From the NCBI GenBank assembly GCA_016794785.1, contig JAEUHC010000027.1, forward strand, positions 186,001 through 250,000: 64,000 bases of DNA, written 5' to 3'. The position numbers and the translations under genes are program-made. Each line of letters begins with the position of its first letter. The first letter of the stretch is position 1. This document shows positions 48,998-57,210 of the stretch, piece after piece. The notes beneath the pieces were generated by a model. It did no database searches, was not told the origin of the DNA, and saw nothing but the letters and a program-made list of their open reading frames with translations. The stretch is from Opitutaceae bacterium. GTDB lineage: Bacteria > Verrucomicrobiota > Verrucomicrobiia > Opitutales > Opitutaceae.

Positions 48998-49441
48998 TTA
49001 GCCGCCCTTTCGTTCAAGGGCGAGTGATACCAAATGCTTACCTGCTGCCGGCCCGATGATGAAATCATGGTTCACATCATCGGATGTCTTGAATCGAAGT
49101 CTGTCTCCATGATGAACGGAAAATGTGAGCAATCGCTCATCACCGCGATACAGATGAACGATCGGATATGAGATGCAGAAACAATAACTTCCAGGCTCAT
49201 ATTCTATTACCTGCAAAGCTTGGGCGAGGCGGAGAATCCACGTCTTATCGACCGCGATGATTTTCTTTTTCGTGGAGTCAGCGTAGAATTCGATAACAAA
49301 GATGTCCGCATCACGAGCCAGCCTTGTGAGTTCGTCCGCTGGACTGGAATGTGATGCTGCGAAACTGCGAATGCAGGTGCAAAAAACGAGCATAAGGCAC
49401 CATGCAAAAATCGCAGAGTAGGACCGCATGGGATTAGTCAT
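48998..49441 (-). CDS. Secreted or lipid-independent exported hypothetical protein of lower GC
   Basis: This 147-residue protein (from ATG 49441, or 135 from a later ATG) has an N-terminal signal peptide (YSAIFAWCLMLVFCTCIRSF). A small mixed domain follows (DADIFVIEFYADSTKKKIIA ... FCISYPIVHLYRGDERLLTF). No family is recognised. Its base composition is clearly lower in GC than the neighbours, which suggests recent acquisition together with the toxin-antitoxin region. Confidence 0.6.
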   Translation of the reverse strand: MTNPMRSYSAIFAWCLMLVFCTCIRSFAASHSSPADELTRLARDADIFVIEFYADSTKKKIIAVDKTWILRLAQALQVIEYEPGSYCFCISYPIVHLYRGDERLLTFSVHHGDRLRFKTSDDVNHDFIIGPAAGKHLVSLALERKGG

Positions 49442-49629
49442 GTCATACGCTCTTTCTAGAGCGCTCCGCCGGGCGAGGTGACATGGCTGGGGATAGAGAC
49501 GCAGGATGCGCACGCGCGCAAGGCCAAGCTCACACGATGAGATTTTATTAGCGGCTGGGGGGAATGGCTGAAGTGCTCTGCAAACCGAGATTGCCGCACT
49601 CGCCTCGCCCTGCACAGTCCAAACACCCC

Positions 49630-50631
49630 ATGAAAAAATCCCTCCTCCTCGCCCTCGCGATCGCCCCGTGGGCGCTCTTCGCCGCCGACGATGGCCCGCA
49701 TGAATTCGTTTCGAAGATCGAGCGTTTCGATCCGGCGTTTGACCAGCTCGTCGCGCCGGGGGCGAAGATCGAGAAGCTCGCGGAGGGCTTCCGGTGGTCG
49801 GAGGGGCCGACGTGGTTTGAGGGCGGCGTGGTGTTTTCCGATGTGCTGGCCAACACCGCGTATCGGTGGGCCGAGGGCATGACGAGGGCCGAGGTGTTTC
49901 TGCGGCCGAGCGGGTTGATGCAGACGACGCCAGGCTTTCGCGAGACGGGCAGCAACGGGCTGACGCGCGACGCGCAGGGCCGGCTGCTGCTCGCGCAGCA
50001 CGGCGAGCGGCGCATCGCGCGCTTCGAGAACGGCACCTTCACGCCGATCGCGGATCGGTTTGAGGGCAAGCGCTTCAACAGCCCCAACGACCTCGCGGTG
50101 CGCAAGAGTGGCGACATCTATTTCACCGACCCGCCCTACGGCCTCGACAAGATCAACGCGTCGCCGCTCAAGGAGCAGCCGCACAACGGCGTCTATCGCG
50201 TGACGCCCGATGGCAAGGTCACGCTGCTCTCGGCCACGCTTACGTTTCCCAACGGCATCGCGTTTTCGCCCGACGAGAAGCTCCTCTACGTGGCCGTGAG
50301 CGACGGCCGCGCGCCGCGCATCGTGGCCTACGACGTGAAGGCCGACGGCACGCTCGCCGGCGAGCGGACGTTCTTCGACGCCGTGCCGCACCGCGGCCCC
50401 GGCCTCAAGGGCTCGTGCGACGGCCTCAAGGTGGACCGAGCCGGTAACCTCTGGGCGACGGGGCCCGGCGGTGTGCTCGTGATTTCGCCCGCGGGAAAGC
50501 TCCTCGGCCGCATCAACACCGGCGAACCCACCGGCAACTGCTGCTGGGGCGACGACGGCTCGACGCTCTACATCACCGCGAATTATTTCCTCGTGCGAGT
50601 GAAGACGCTCACGAAGGGCGCGGGGTGGTGA
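49630..50631 (+). CDS. SMP-30/gluconolactonase-family protein, exported
   Basis: This 333-residue protein has a signal peptide (KKSLLLALAIAPWALFAAD) and a six-bladed propeller of the SMP-30 type. Family motifs are EGFRWSEGPTWFEGGVVFSD, EGKRFNSPNDLAVRKSGDIY, FTDPPYGL, LTFPNGIAFSPDEKLLYVAV and DGLKVDRAGNLWATGPGGVL, which hold the metal-binding glutamate, asparagine and aspartate. Members hydrolyse sugar lactones such as gluconolactone. It is followed by a paralogue without a signal peptide. Confidence 0.92.
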   Translation: MKKSLLLALAIAPWALFAADDGPHEFVSKIERFDPAFDQLVAPGAKIEKLAEGFRWSEGPTWFEGGVVFSDVLANTAYRWAEGMTRAEVFLRPSGLMQTTPGFRETGSNGLTRDAQGRLLLAQHGERRIARFENGTFTPIADRFEGKRFNSPNDLAVRKSGDIYFTDPPYGLDKINASPLKEQPHNGVYRVTPDGKVTLLSATLTFPNGIAFSPDEKLLYVAVSDGRAPRIVAYDVKADGTLAGERTFFDAVPHRGPGLKGSCDGLKVDRAGNLWATGPGGVLVISPAGKLLGRINTGEPTGNCCWGDDGSTLYITANYFLVRVKTLTKGAGW

Positions 50632-50693
50632 GGGGCGACGGCGTGGCTTGAGCGCGAGTTTGCTCTTCGCGAAACTGCAATCCGCTCACTCGG

Positions 50694-50784
50694 TTTGTCA
50701 TTGCGAGCCCGGGCCGCCGGGCGTGGCAATCCAGCTGAAATTTAAGATGGATGGCCACGTCATTGCGCTCCTCGCCATGACAAA
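50694..50784. repeat. TTTGTCATTGCGAG-type mosaic repeat between the SMP-30 genes
   Basis: It starts TTTGTCATTGCGAG and ends in the near-inverse CTCGCCATGACAAA (13 of 14 matching). It contains GGCAATCCA and a further GGATGGCCACGTCATTGCGC inverted piece. The TCATTGCGAG class of dispersed repeats is known from many bacterial genomes. It is unlike the GTAG-footed REPs here. It lies in the 243-base gap between the tandem SMP-30 genes. Confidence 0.75.
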
Positions 50785-50874
50785 CAGGGTTCATTGCCCC
50801 GATCACTCAAGGCACCCCGCCTTGGTCGGGCTCTCGCCATCACCGCGTTTTCAACATCTCCATCCCTTTCCATC

Positions 50875-51828
50875 ATGACTGCCGGAAAAAGTCTGCACCC
50901 CTTCCACGCCCGCATCGAGCGCTTTGATCCCGCGCTCGACGCGCTCCTCGCGCCCGAGGCGGCGATTGAAAAACTCGCCGAAGGGTTCACGTGGTCCGAG
51001 GGACCGGTGTGGCTCAACGGCGAGCTGATCTTTTCCGACGTGCCGGAGAACACCGCTTACCGGTGGCGCGAAGGCATGACGAAAGCCGAGGTGTTCCTAA
51101 AACCGAGCGGACTGCTCACCCCGCAGCCCGGCTTTCGCGAGCCCGGCAGCAACGGGCTGACGCTCGACCGGCAGGGCCGCCTGCTCCTTTGCCAGCACGG
51201 CGAGCGCCGCGTCGCGCGCTATGAGGGCGGCAAGTTCACCACGCTCGCCGACCGTTACGAGGGCAAGCGCTTCAACAGCCCCAACGACCTCTGCGTGCGG
51301 CGCAACGGCGACATCTACTTCACCGATCCCTCCTACGGCCTCGAAGGCATCAACGATTCGCCGCTGAAAGAGCTGCCGTTCAACGGCGTTTACCGGGTCG
51401 CGCCGTATGGCCGCGTCACGCTACTTACTAAGGAACTCACCTATCCCAACGGCCTCGCGTTTTCGCCCGACGAAAAAATCCTCTACGTGGGCGTGAGCGA
51501 CGCCGCGGCCACGCGCCTCGTCGCTTTCGACGTGCAGGCCGACGGCACGCTAGCGGGTGAGCGCACATTCTTCGACGCGCATCCGCTCCTCAAGGCCACC
51601 GATCGCGGCCTCGTGGACGGACTCAAAGTCGATCGCGCCGGCAATGTCTGGAGCACCGGCCCCGGCGGCGTGCTGGTGCTTTCTCCCGCGGGGAAACTGC
51701 TCGGCCGCATCAACACCGGCCAGCCCACCGCCAACTGCAATTGGGGCGGTGACGGCGGCACGCTCTACATCACCGCCAACATGTTTCTTCTGCGCGTGAG
51801 GACGCTCACTAAAGGCGCGGGGTGGTGA
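50875..51828 (+). CDS. SMP-30/gluconolactonase-family protein, cytoplasmic-looking paralogue
   Basis: This 317-residue paralogue of the preceding gene has the same propeller motifs (EGFTWSEGPVWLNGELIFSD, EGKRFNSPNDLCVRRNGDIY, FTDPSYGL, LTYPNGLAFSPDEKILYVGV, DGLKVDRAGNVWSTGPGGVL). From the ATG at 50875 no signal peptide is visible; an upstream start at 50794 gives a weakly hydrophobic lead that is not convincing. High identity with its neighbour points to tandem duplication. It may act on lactones inside the cell while the first copy is exported, which is an inference. Confidence 0.9.
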   Translation: MTAGKSLHPFHARIERFDPALDALLAPEAAIEKLAEGFTWSEGPVWLNGELIFSDVPENTAYRWREGMTKAEVFLKPSGLLTPQPGFREPGSNGLTLDRQGRLLLCQHGERRVARYEGGKFTTLADRYEGKRFNSPNDLCVRRNGDIYFTDPSYGLEGINDSPLKELPFNGVYRVAPYGRVTLLTKELTYPNGLAFSPDEKILYVGVSDAAATRLVAFDVQADGTLAGERTFFDAHPLLKATDRGLVDGLKVDRAGNVWSTGPGGVLVLSPAGKLLGRINTGQPTANCNWGGDGGTLYITANMFLLRVRTLTKGAGW

Positions 51829-51892
51829 GGTGGCGCCGTCGTCCTGCCGCTCGTGACACGATGCTCAAGGATGTGATGGCGAAGGTTTGTGA

Positions 51893-51961
51893 GTAGGGCG
51901 GGTCTGTGACCCGCCTTTTTGTGCATTGAGTATTCGAGGGCGGGTCAGAGACCCGCCCTAC
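51893..51961. repeat. 69-bp REPIN after the SMP-30 genes
   Basis: It begins GTAGGGCGGGTCTGTGACCC and ends AGACCCGCCCTAC, with a GGCGGGTC/GACCCGCC hairpin in each half. It is one of three members of a family whose other copies are at 54660-54734 and 58280-58353; all share the loop word TTGAGT-TTCG. Confidence 0.9.
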
Positions 51962-52166
51962 TTCCGGACCGCGCCCCACCTTCCGCTCTTTCCGGCCTAG
52001 CCCGAGATTTCGATTGCCGCTTCCGCGCGATCCGGTTGCGTGGCGGCTCCTCCAGCCCGTCCGCGCCGCCCCAGCGCGTGCCGACCGCGCGGTTACCCGC
52101 CGCCGTTATTCAACTTCAACGTATCCCACTCCGCCCGTCGGTGAATGATTCGCCGATGCTCCCGCC
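51962..52166. other. Upstream region of the MBOAT gene
   Basis: About 205 bases between the REPIN and the MBOAT start hold no supported gene. Open frames here are shadows with no homology. A promoter for the MBOAT/SGNH pair is expected but no convincing box pair was seen. Confidence 0.5.
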
Positions 52167-53588
52167 GTGCTCTTCAATTCGCTCACGTTTGTCGTCTTCT
52201 TCATTGTGGTCGTGGGCAGCTACTGGCTGCTGCGCGGCTGGGAAGCGCGCAAGAACCTGCTCCTCGTCGCCAGCTACATTTTCTACGGCGCGTGGAATCC
52301 GCCCTTCGCCCTGCTGCTTTTCGCGACGACTGCGCTCGATTTCTATCTCGGCGGGCGCATCGCGGCGGCGAGTGACTCCACGGCGCGCAAGCGCTGGATG
52401 TGGGCGAGCGTGGCGTCGAACCTGAGCATCCTCGGTTTCTTCAAATACGGGAATTTCCTCCTCGAAAACACCCAGTGGCTGCTCGCCCGCGCCGGCATCG
52501 CCTACCAGCCGCCGCACCTCGATCTCTTCCTGCCGATCGGCATCTCGTTCTACACGTTTCACTCGCTGTCCTACACGCTCGATGTCTATCGCGGCGTGTG
52601 CCAGCCGACGAAGTCGCTCCGCGACTTCACGCTCGCGGTGTCGTTTTTCCCCCAGCTCGTGGCCGGCCCGATCGTGCGCGCGGCGGATTTCCTGCCGCAG
52701 CTCGTAAGCGCGCGGGTGCTGGCGGCCAACCAGTTTGCCTGGGGGCTGTTCATGATGACGCTGGGCATGTTCCAGAAAATCGTGCTCGCCGACACGCTGC
52801 TCGCCCCGATCTCGGACAATGTCTTCGGCCATCCCAGCCCGGTGTATACGCTCGATGCGTGGACGGGCGTGATCGCGTTTTCCGGGCAGATCTTCTTCGA
52901 CTTCTCCGGCTACTCGACCTGCGCCATCGGCGCGGCGCTGTGTCTCGGTTTTCACCTGAAGGACAATTTCCTCTTCCCGTTTGCCTCGGTGGGCTTCTCC
53001 GATTTCTGGCGGCGCTGGCATATCTCGCTCTCCACATTCCTGCGCGACTTCCTCTACATCCCGCTCGGCGGCAACCGCGTGGGGACGGCCCGCGCCGCGC
53101 TGAACCTCGTCATCGTGATGTTCCTCGGCGGGCTCTGGCACGGCGCGGCCTGGACGTTCGTCGTCTGGGGTCTGCTCCACGGCCTGTGCCTGGTGGTGGA
53201 GCATTTCCTCCGCACGATGACGAAGGACGCCACGTGGAAGGATACGCTGCCGGTCAACCTCTTGATCTGCGCCGTCACTTACTTCTTCGTCTGCATCGCG
53301 TGGGTGTTTTTCCGGGCGGTGGATTTCCCCGCGGCCGCGATGCTGCTCGGCGCGATGGCCGGCCAGATCCCCGTCGGCCAGGCGATCCTCTCCGGGCGCG
53401 AGATTCTGCAGGTCGCGCTCGTGATCGTGATCCTCTGGATTTTTCACTGGCGCCTGCGCGACACCTCGCTCGAGGCGGCCGTCGCGAGCAAACCCGCCTG
53501 GCTCATCGGCGCCCTCTGGACCGTGATGCTCGGCGCCATCATTCTAACCCAAGGAAGCGGCAATGCCTTCATCTATTTCCAGTTTTGA
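52167..53588 (+). CDS. MBOAT-family O-acyltransferase (AlgI-like)
   Basis: This 473-residue membrane protein has the typical AlgI start LFNSLTFVVFFIVVVGSYWL, about 11 helices and the family motifs LPIGISFYTFHSLSYTLDVY, FFPQLVAGPIVRAADFLPQL, FWRRWHISLSTFLRDFLYIP and the catalytic-type histidine in FLGGLWHGAAWTFVVWGLLH. It moves acyl groups across the membrane for O-acylation of exported polysaccharide or other surface molecules. The gene overlaps the next one by 26 bases. The GTG start at 52167 was used. Confidence 0.93.
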   Translation: MLFNSLTFVVFFIVVVGSYWLLRGWEARKNLLLVASYIFYGAWNPPFALLLFATTALDFYLGGRIAAASDSTARKRWMWASVASNLSILGFFKYGNFLLENTQWLLARAGIAYQPPHLDLFLPIGISFYTFHSLSYTLDVYRGVCQPTKSLRDFTLAVSFFPQLVAGPIVRAADFLPQLVSARVLAANQFAWGLFMMTLGMFQKIVLADTLLAPISDNVFGHPSPVYTLDAWTGVIAFSGQIFFDFSGYSTCAIGAALCLGFHLKDNFLFPFASVGFSDFWRRWHISLSTFLRDFLYIPLGGNRVGTARAALNLVIVMFLGGLWHGAAWTFVVWGLLHGLCLVVEHFLRTMTKDATWKDTLPVNLLICAVTYFFVCIAWVFFRAVDFPAAAMLLGAMAGQIPVGQAILSGREILQVALVIVILWIFHWRLRDTSLEAAVASKPAWLIGALWTVMLGAIILTQGSGNAFIYFQF

Positions 53589-54633
53589 TTTCTCCCGTCC
53601 CATCCCGGCGCTGCCCTGGCGCGGGGTGCTGATCGCGACGCTGCTGGCCACCGCCGCGGCCACCGTGGCCTGGGAGGTCTCCGCGCGCGTGCGCGGCTAC
53701 GCGCCCACGCTCAACGACACGCCCGACCTTTGGTCCGACCGCCGTGAAGCGGTGAAGCCCGACTCCTTAGTCATCATCGGCGACTCGCGCCCGCTGTTCG
53801 ATCTCGACCTCGATGAATTGGAAAAGGGCTTCGGGGCCCGGCCCATCCAGCTCTCGATTGCCGGCAGCTGCGCCTACGTGACCTTCGAGGAGCTCATCAA
53901 CGACGAACGCTTCCGCGGCACGGTCATCTGCAGCATTGTGCCCGGCATGTTCTTCGCCCCGGGCGGACCGTTGGTGAAAAACGCCGAGGATGCCCTCAAG
54001 CGCTACCGCGAGCGCACGATTGCGCACCGCGCTGGCCACCACCTCGGCATGTGGCTGGAGGAGCGCATCGCCTTCATGAAGCAGGAGGACCTCGTCCTCG
54101 CGAAGCTGCTGCAAAAAATCGCCGTCCCCAACCGCCCCAACTCCTACCTGCCGCCCGATCTGCCGCCCTATTTCCAGACCATCGACCGCGAGCGGCGCAC
54201 CCGCATGATCGACGCCTGCGCCCAGCCCGGCCCCCTGCAGGATCGCGTGAAACACGGCTGGATTCCGCTCTTCACGCCGCCGCCGTTTCCCGCCCACACC
54301 CCCAAGGAGGTGCTCGAGGGCATGGCGCGCACCGTCGAGGAGCGCTTCGGGAAGGTCGCGGCGCTCGTGAAGAAACTGCAGGCCCGCGGCGGCAAGGTTG
54401 TGTTCGTGCGTTTCCCGCACAGCGGCGACCTCAAGGAACTCGAGGACAAGGCCACGCCACGCTCCGGCGCATGGGCGCGCCTCATGCAGGAGACCGGCGC
54501 GCCCAACATCTACTACTCGGATCATCCCGAGCTCATCTACGACTGCCCCGAGTGGTCGCATCTGTCCGGCCCCCAGTCGGTGGAATTCACGCAGCGCCTC
54601 GTGCCGCACCTGAAGAAGGCGCTGGGGAAGTAG
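53563..54633 (+). CDS. SGNH-like membrane-anchored partner of the MBOAT acyltransferase
   Basis: This 356-residue protein has one N-terminal helix (GVLIATLLATAAATVAWEVS) and a periplasmic domain. A block-I-like motif (VIIGDSRPLFDLDLDEL) and a late SHLSGPQSVEF segment recall the Ser and His of SGNH hydrolases such as AlgJ and AlgX. It overlaps the MBOAT gene by 26 bases, so the two are coupled. The pair probably acetylates or otherwise acylates a glycan, with this protein as the periplasmic acyl-transfer partner. The glycan is unknown because no polymer-synthesis genes are nearby. Confidence 0.7.
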   Translation: MPSSISSFDFSRPIPALPWRGVLIATLLATAAATVAWEVSARVRGYAPTLNDTPDLWSDRREAVKPDSLVIIGDSRPLFDLDLDELEKGFGARPIQLSIAGSCAYVTFEELINDERFRGTVICSIVPGMFFAPGGPLVKNAEDALKRYRERTIAHRAGHHLGMWLEERIAFMKQEDLVLAKLLQKIAVPNRPNSYLPPDLPPYFQTIDRERRTRMIDACAQPGPLQDRVKHGWIPLFTPPPFPAHTPKEVLEGMARTVEERFGKVAALVKKLQARGGKVVFVRFPHSGDLKELEDKATPRSGAWARLMQETGAPNIYYSDHPELIYDCPEWSHLSGPQSVEFTQRLVPHLKKALGK

Positions 54634-54659
54634 CGGCGGCGCGTCCTCTGCCTGCCGAA

Positions 54660-54734
54660 GTAGGGCGGCGTCTGTGACCCGCCCTCTCGCGCGTTGAGTG
54701 TTCGCACCCTGGGCGGGTCGCAGACCCGCCCTAC
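54660..54734. repeat. 75-bp REPIN downstream of the MBOAT/SGNH pair
   Basis: It begins GTAGGGCGGCGTCTGTGACC and ends AGACCCGCCCTAC, with the central word GTTGAGTGTTCG shared with its relatives at 51893-51961 and 58280-58353. It follows the stop of the SGNH-like gene by 26 bases. Confidence 0.9.
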
Positions 54735-54751
54735 TTCTCGAACCTAGGCGC

Positions 54752-54988
54752 TCACTTCCGCATCCGCTTCGGATCGCCGGCGGGATCGAAGTAGCGCTTG
54801 CCCTCCTTCGCGGTGTTCCAGACGTCGCTGACCTCGCGCAGCACGGGCAGCACGGTGTCGTCGGACACAGTGCCGAGGGCTTGGTGCGTGGCCTTGCGCA
54901 GGGCGCGGTTCGCGTCGCGCTTGTCCTGCTTGCCGCTGGCCGCGGCGGTGACGCTGGCGATGGAGTGTTTGCGGCGGGACCGGCTCAT
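54752..54988 (-). CDS. Small conserved hypothetical protein
   Basis: This basic 78-residue protein (MSRSRRKHSIASVTAAASGK ... REVSDVWNTAKEGKRYFDP) has a C-terminal motif, REVS-VW---K-GK-YFDP, that I recall from small uncharacterised proteins in Bacteroidetes and related groups. The lysine/arginine-rich N-terminus suggests nucleic-acid or membrane contact, but no function is known. The ATG at 54988 is the first likely start; the longer open frame upstream is arginine-rich shadow sequence. Confidence 0.65.
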   Translation of the reverse strand: MSRSRRKHSIASVTAAASGKQDKRDANRALRKATHQALGTVSDDTVLPVLREVSDVWNTAKEGKRYFDPAGDPKRMRK

Positions 54989-55047
54989 GGGGAGGTAGCT
55001 GACAATTGAGAGGAATATTCGGCTGCTGCCGATGTCTCGCAGCACGT

Positions 55048-55467
55048 TCACCAACTGAAACGCAAGAATGCCATCCTGATTCTCGGGCTCTGCCGGAGCG
55101 CGACCGCGGGGTCGTCCATGATGTCGATATGCCGCCAGAGGCCCACCTCGGTGGAAAAGCGCTCGCCTCTGCTCTTCAGGAAATATCCGCCCTGCGTGAC
55201 AGAAAATTTCTCGGTCAGAGGCGGTGCTTTTGACGGCCCGCTGGGCAACGGGGATTCGCGCACCACGACTTTGGCCATCACCACGGCCGTGGGGTTTGGT
55301 GTCGGCGGCGAGACTCGCTCGGCTTGCGCGCGCAAAGCGTCGGTCAGCCGAGGCCGGGGTTGCGGTGCGGGGCGGCCGGAGGAGGGCTCGCTGCCCCACG
55401 TGAATGACGCAATCCCGAGGGAGAAGCTGACAAACAGCGCACAGCGAGGGATCGAGGAGAGCGGCAT
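55048..55467 (-). CDS. Secreted hypothetical protein
   Basis: This 139-residue protein has a signal peptide (SSIPRCALFVSFSLGIASFT) and a proline-rich middle. Its C-terminus, FSTEVGLWRHIDIMDDPAVA ... RMAFLRFSW, looks conserved. No domain is recognised. It lies between the small basic gene and the esterase-like gene on the same strand, and a frame overlap with the latter was rejected. The GC content is high, as elsewhere. Confidence is moderate because nothing outside the frame and signal supports it. Confidence 0.5.
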   Translation of the reverse strand: MPLSSIPRCALFVSFSLGIASFTWGSEPSSGRPAPQPRPRLTDALRAQAERVSPPTPNPTAVVMAKVVVRESPLPSGPSKAPPLTEKFSVTQGGYFLKSRGERFSTEVGLWRHIDIMDDPAVALRQSPRIRMAFLRFSW

Positions 55468-55541
55468 ACGCAGGGGTGATGCTCGCGACACTCGCCCGGC
55501 TGGAAGCGTTCCGTCATTCTTGGCTGAGAAAACGGCCGACG

Positions 55542-56750
55542 CTACTTCGGAGTCGGCGCTGGGGCCGTGCCGGGCACGACCTGGCCACCGCGCCGTCCTC
55601 CCGTGCCCGGCGCGGGCCGCGTGAGGTTCGCCGTGGCGTCCTTTGCGGCGAGGGTTTCCACACCGGGTTTGCCGAGGAAGCCGAGGTCGCGCAGCCACTC
55701 GATGAAGCGGTCTTGCCAGGTGCCCATCGCGATGCCGCCGCGGTTCGTGAGGCCGCCGGTCGAGGGCGGATCGCCGGCATAGGGCGTGTCGCCGGGGTGG
55801 CGGCCGCGGGCGTAGATGTGCATCTCGATGTTCGGGATGCCGGCGTTGAGCATCGCGGTGAACCAGTCGTTGGCCCAGATCGCGTGGATGCGGTCGCCGA
55901 AGCCGGCGCAGACGGTGAAGCTCGGCGGCGCGTCGCGCGGGATGGCGGGCGGTTTCCATTCGGTGCCGGGCGCGGGCGCGTTGGGGCCGCGCGGTTGGGT
56001 GAAGGGCGTCGGCCCCGGATAGACGACACCGACGAAATCCGGGCGCGACGAGATCGCGGCGAAGGGATTGCCGGGGATGTTATTCTTCTCATCGAACTCG
56101 GCCCAGAAAAGTCCGGCGGGCGTGGCGAGCTCGGCGCCGGCGGAGAAGCCCATGATGCCGATCTTCTTCGGATCGATTTTCCACTGCTCCGCGTAGGCGC
56201 GCACGACTTTGACGGCTTGCTGCGCGTCGTAGACAGCGTCGGTGCGGGCGTTGTAGCCGTCGCGGCGGAGGCGGTTGCGGAGGATGACGGTGTTGATGCC
56301 GTGGTTGGAAAAGAAGGGCACGAAGTCCGCGCCCTCGCCGCCGACGTTGAGGGTGTTGTGTCCGCCGCCCGCGACGACGATCACGACGGCGCCGGTGGTG
56401 AGCGCGCGGTTGCCGGCGTGAAACTCGATCGAGGGATTGTGGATGTTGACGATGCTCGCGATGCGGCCCGGCGCGGAGCCGTTCATGTTATAGACCTCGG
56501 CTTCCTTGATTTTTTCCTGCTTCAGGTAGGGCGAGTCGGGCGGGAAGAGCGGCACGACCACGCCGCCGGGGAGGATAGGCTGCGGCGCGTAGGGTGCGTC
56601 CGTCGCGGGGCCGGGTTTGGGGATGCCGAGGGGCGCGGGAAGTTTCGGCAGCGGGGACGGGACAGCGTCGGCGGAGTGGAGGAGGAGTGTGCCGGTTGCG
56701 AACAGCAGGCCAAGGGCGAGGCGAAGCGACGAAAGCTCGGGCGAGGGCAT
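55542..56750 (-). CDS. Exported alpha/beta-hydrolase (esterase/lipase-like)
   Basis: This 402-residue protein has an N-terminal signal (LRLALGLLFATGTLLLHSAD) and a serine-hydrolase fold. The oxyanion region reads VIVVAGGGHNTLN, the nucleophile elbow IGIMGFSAGAELA, and the later SRPDFVGVVYPGPTPF plus HIYARGRHPGDTP supply acid and histidine. It belongs to the carbohydrate-esterase-like or BD-FAE type of hydrolases, for which acetylated sugars are common substrates. The C-terminus is glycine/proline-rich. Confidence 0.85.
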   Translation of the reverse strand: MPSPELSSLRLALGLLFATGTLLLHSADAVPSPLPKLPAPLGIPKPGPATDAPYAPQPILPGGVVVPLFPPDSPYLKQEKIKEAEVYNMNGSAPGRIASIVNIHNPSIEFHAGNRALTTGAVVIVVAGGGHNTLNVGGEGADFVPFFSNHGINTVILRNRLRRDGYNARTDAVYDAQQAVKVVRAYAEQWKIDPKKIGIMGFSAGAELATPAGLFWAEFDEKNNIPGNPFAAISSRPDFVGVVYPGPTPFTQPRGPNAPAPGTEWKPPAIPRDAPPSFTVCAGFGDRIHAIWANDWFTAMLNAGIPNIEMHIYARGRHPGDTPYAGDPPSTGGLTNRGGIAMGTWQDRFIEWLRDLGFLGKPGVETLAAKDATANLTRPAPGTGGRRGGQVVPGTAPAPTPK

Positions 56751-56849
56751 GGGATAATTGGGGAATGGAAAACGCCGGGCTGGTCGAGGTGGAGAGAAGG
56801 AGCTTGTCCCAGGGGGGGGCGCAGGGAGGCGCAGGCCCGCGCCTTTGCT

Positions 56850-57176
56850 TCAACCCTTCTTCACGAAGCACGCCTTGAGCGCGAGGGCGACGCCGTCGAT
56901 CTTGCAGTCGATCTCGTGGTCGCCGGCAACGAGGCGGATGTTCTTCGCCTTGGCGCCACCCTTGAGCACACCGGAGCCGCCGCGGAGCTTGAGGTCTTTG
57001 ATGAGCGTCACGGTGTCGCCATCGGCGAGCACGTTGCCGTGGGCATCCTTGACGACCCGCGCGGTCTCGGGCGCGGCGTCCACCGGCCATTCGTGGCCGC
57101 AGGTGGCGCACTCCCAGTGATCAGGGTGGGAGAGCACATCGTCGAGCGAGCAGGCGGGGCAGGAGGGTTGGGCCAT
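56850..57176 (-). CDS. yjdM: PhnA/YjdM-family zinc-ribbon protein
   Basis: This 108-residue protein has an N-terminal zinc ribbon (CPACSLDDVLSHPDHWECAT, with C-x2-C ... C-x2-C). The YjdM C-terminal domain follows (VVKDAHGNVLADGDTVTLIK, KDLKLRGGSGVLKGGAKAKN). Members were once called PhnA but do not act in phosphonate breakdown in most bacteria; their function is unclear. It is well separated from the surrounding hydrolase genes. Confidence 0.93.
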   Translation of the reverse strand: MAQPSCPACSLDDVLSHPDHWECATCGHEWPVDAAPETARVVKDAHGNVLADGDTVTLIKDLKLRGGSGVLKGGAKAKNIRLVAGDHEIDCKIDGVALALKACFVKKG

Positions 57177-57210
57177 GGTATTCAGGGAGCGGCGCGATGC
57201 GTGCGGCGGT

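Noticed and set aside
53563..53588. Frame overlap of the MBOAT and SGNH genes as a fusion
   Set aside because: The frames are different and each has its own start and stop; it is a 26-base overlap typical of coupled genes.
55048..55959. Extended frame of the secreted hypothetical gene upstream into the esterase gene
   Set aside because: The extension overlaps the conserved C-terminal part of the esterase on the same strand and is arginine-rich shadow sequence; only the part from the signal peptide at 55467 was kept.
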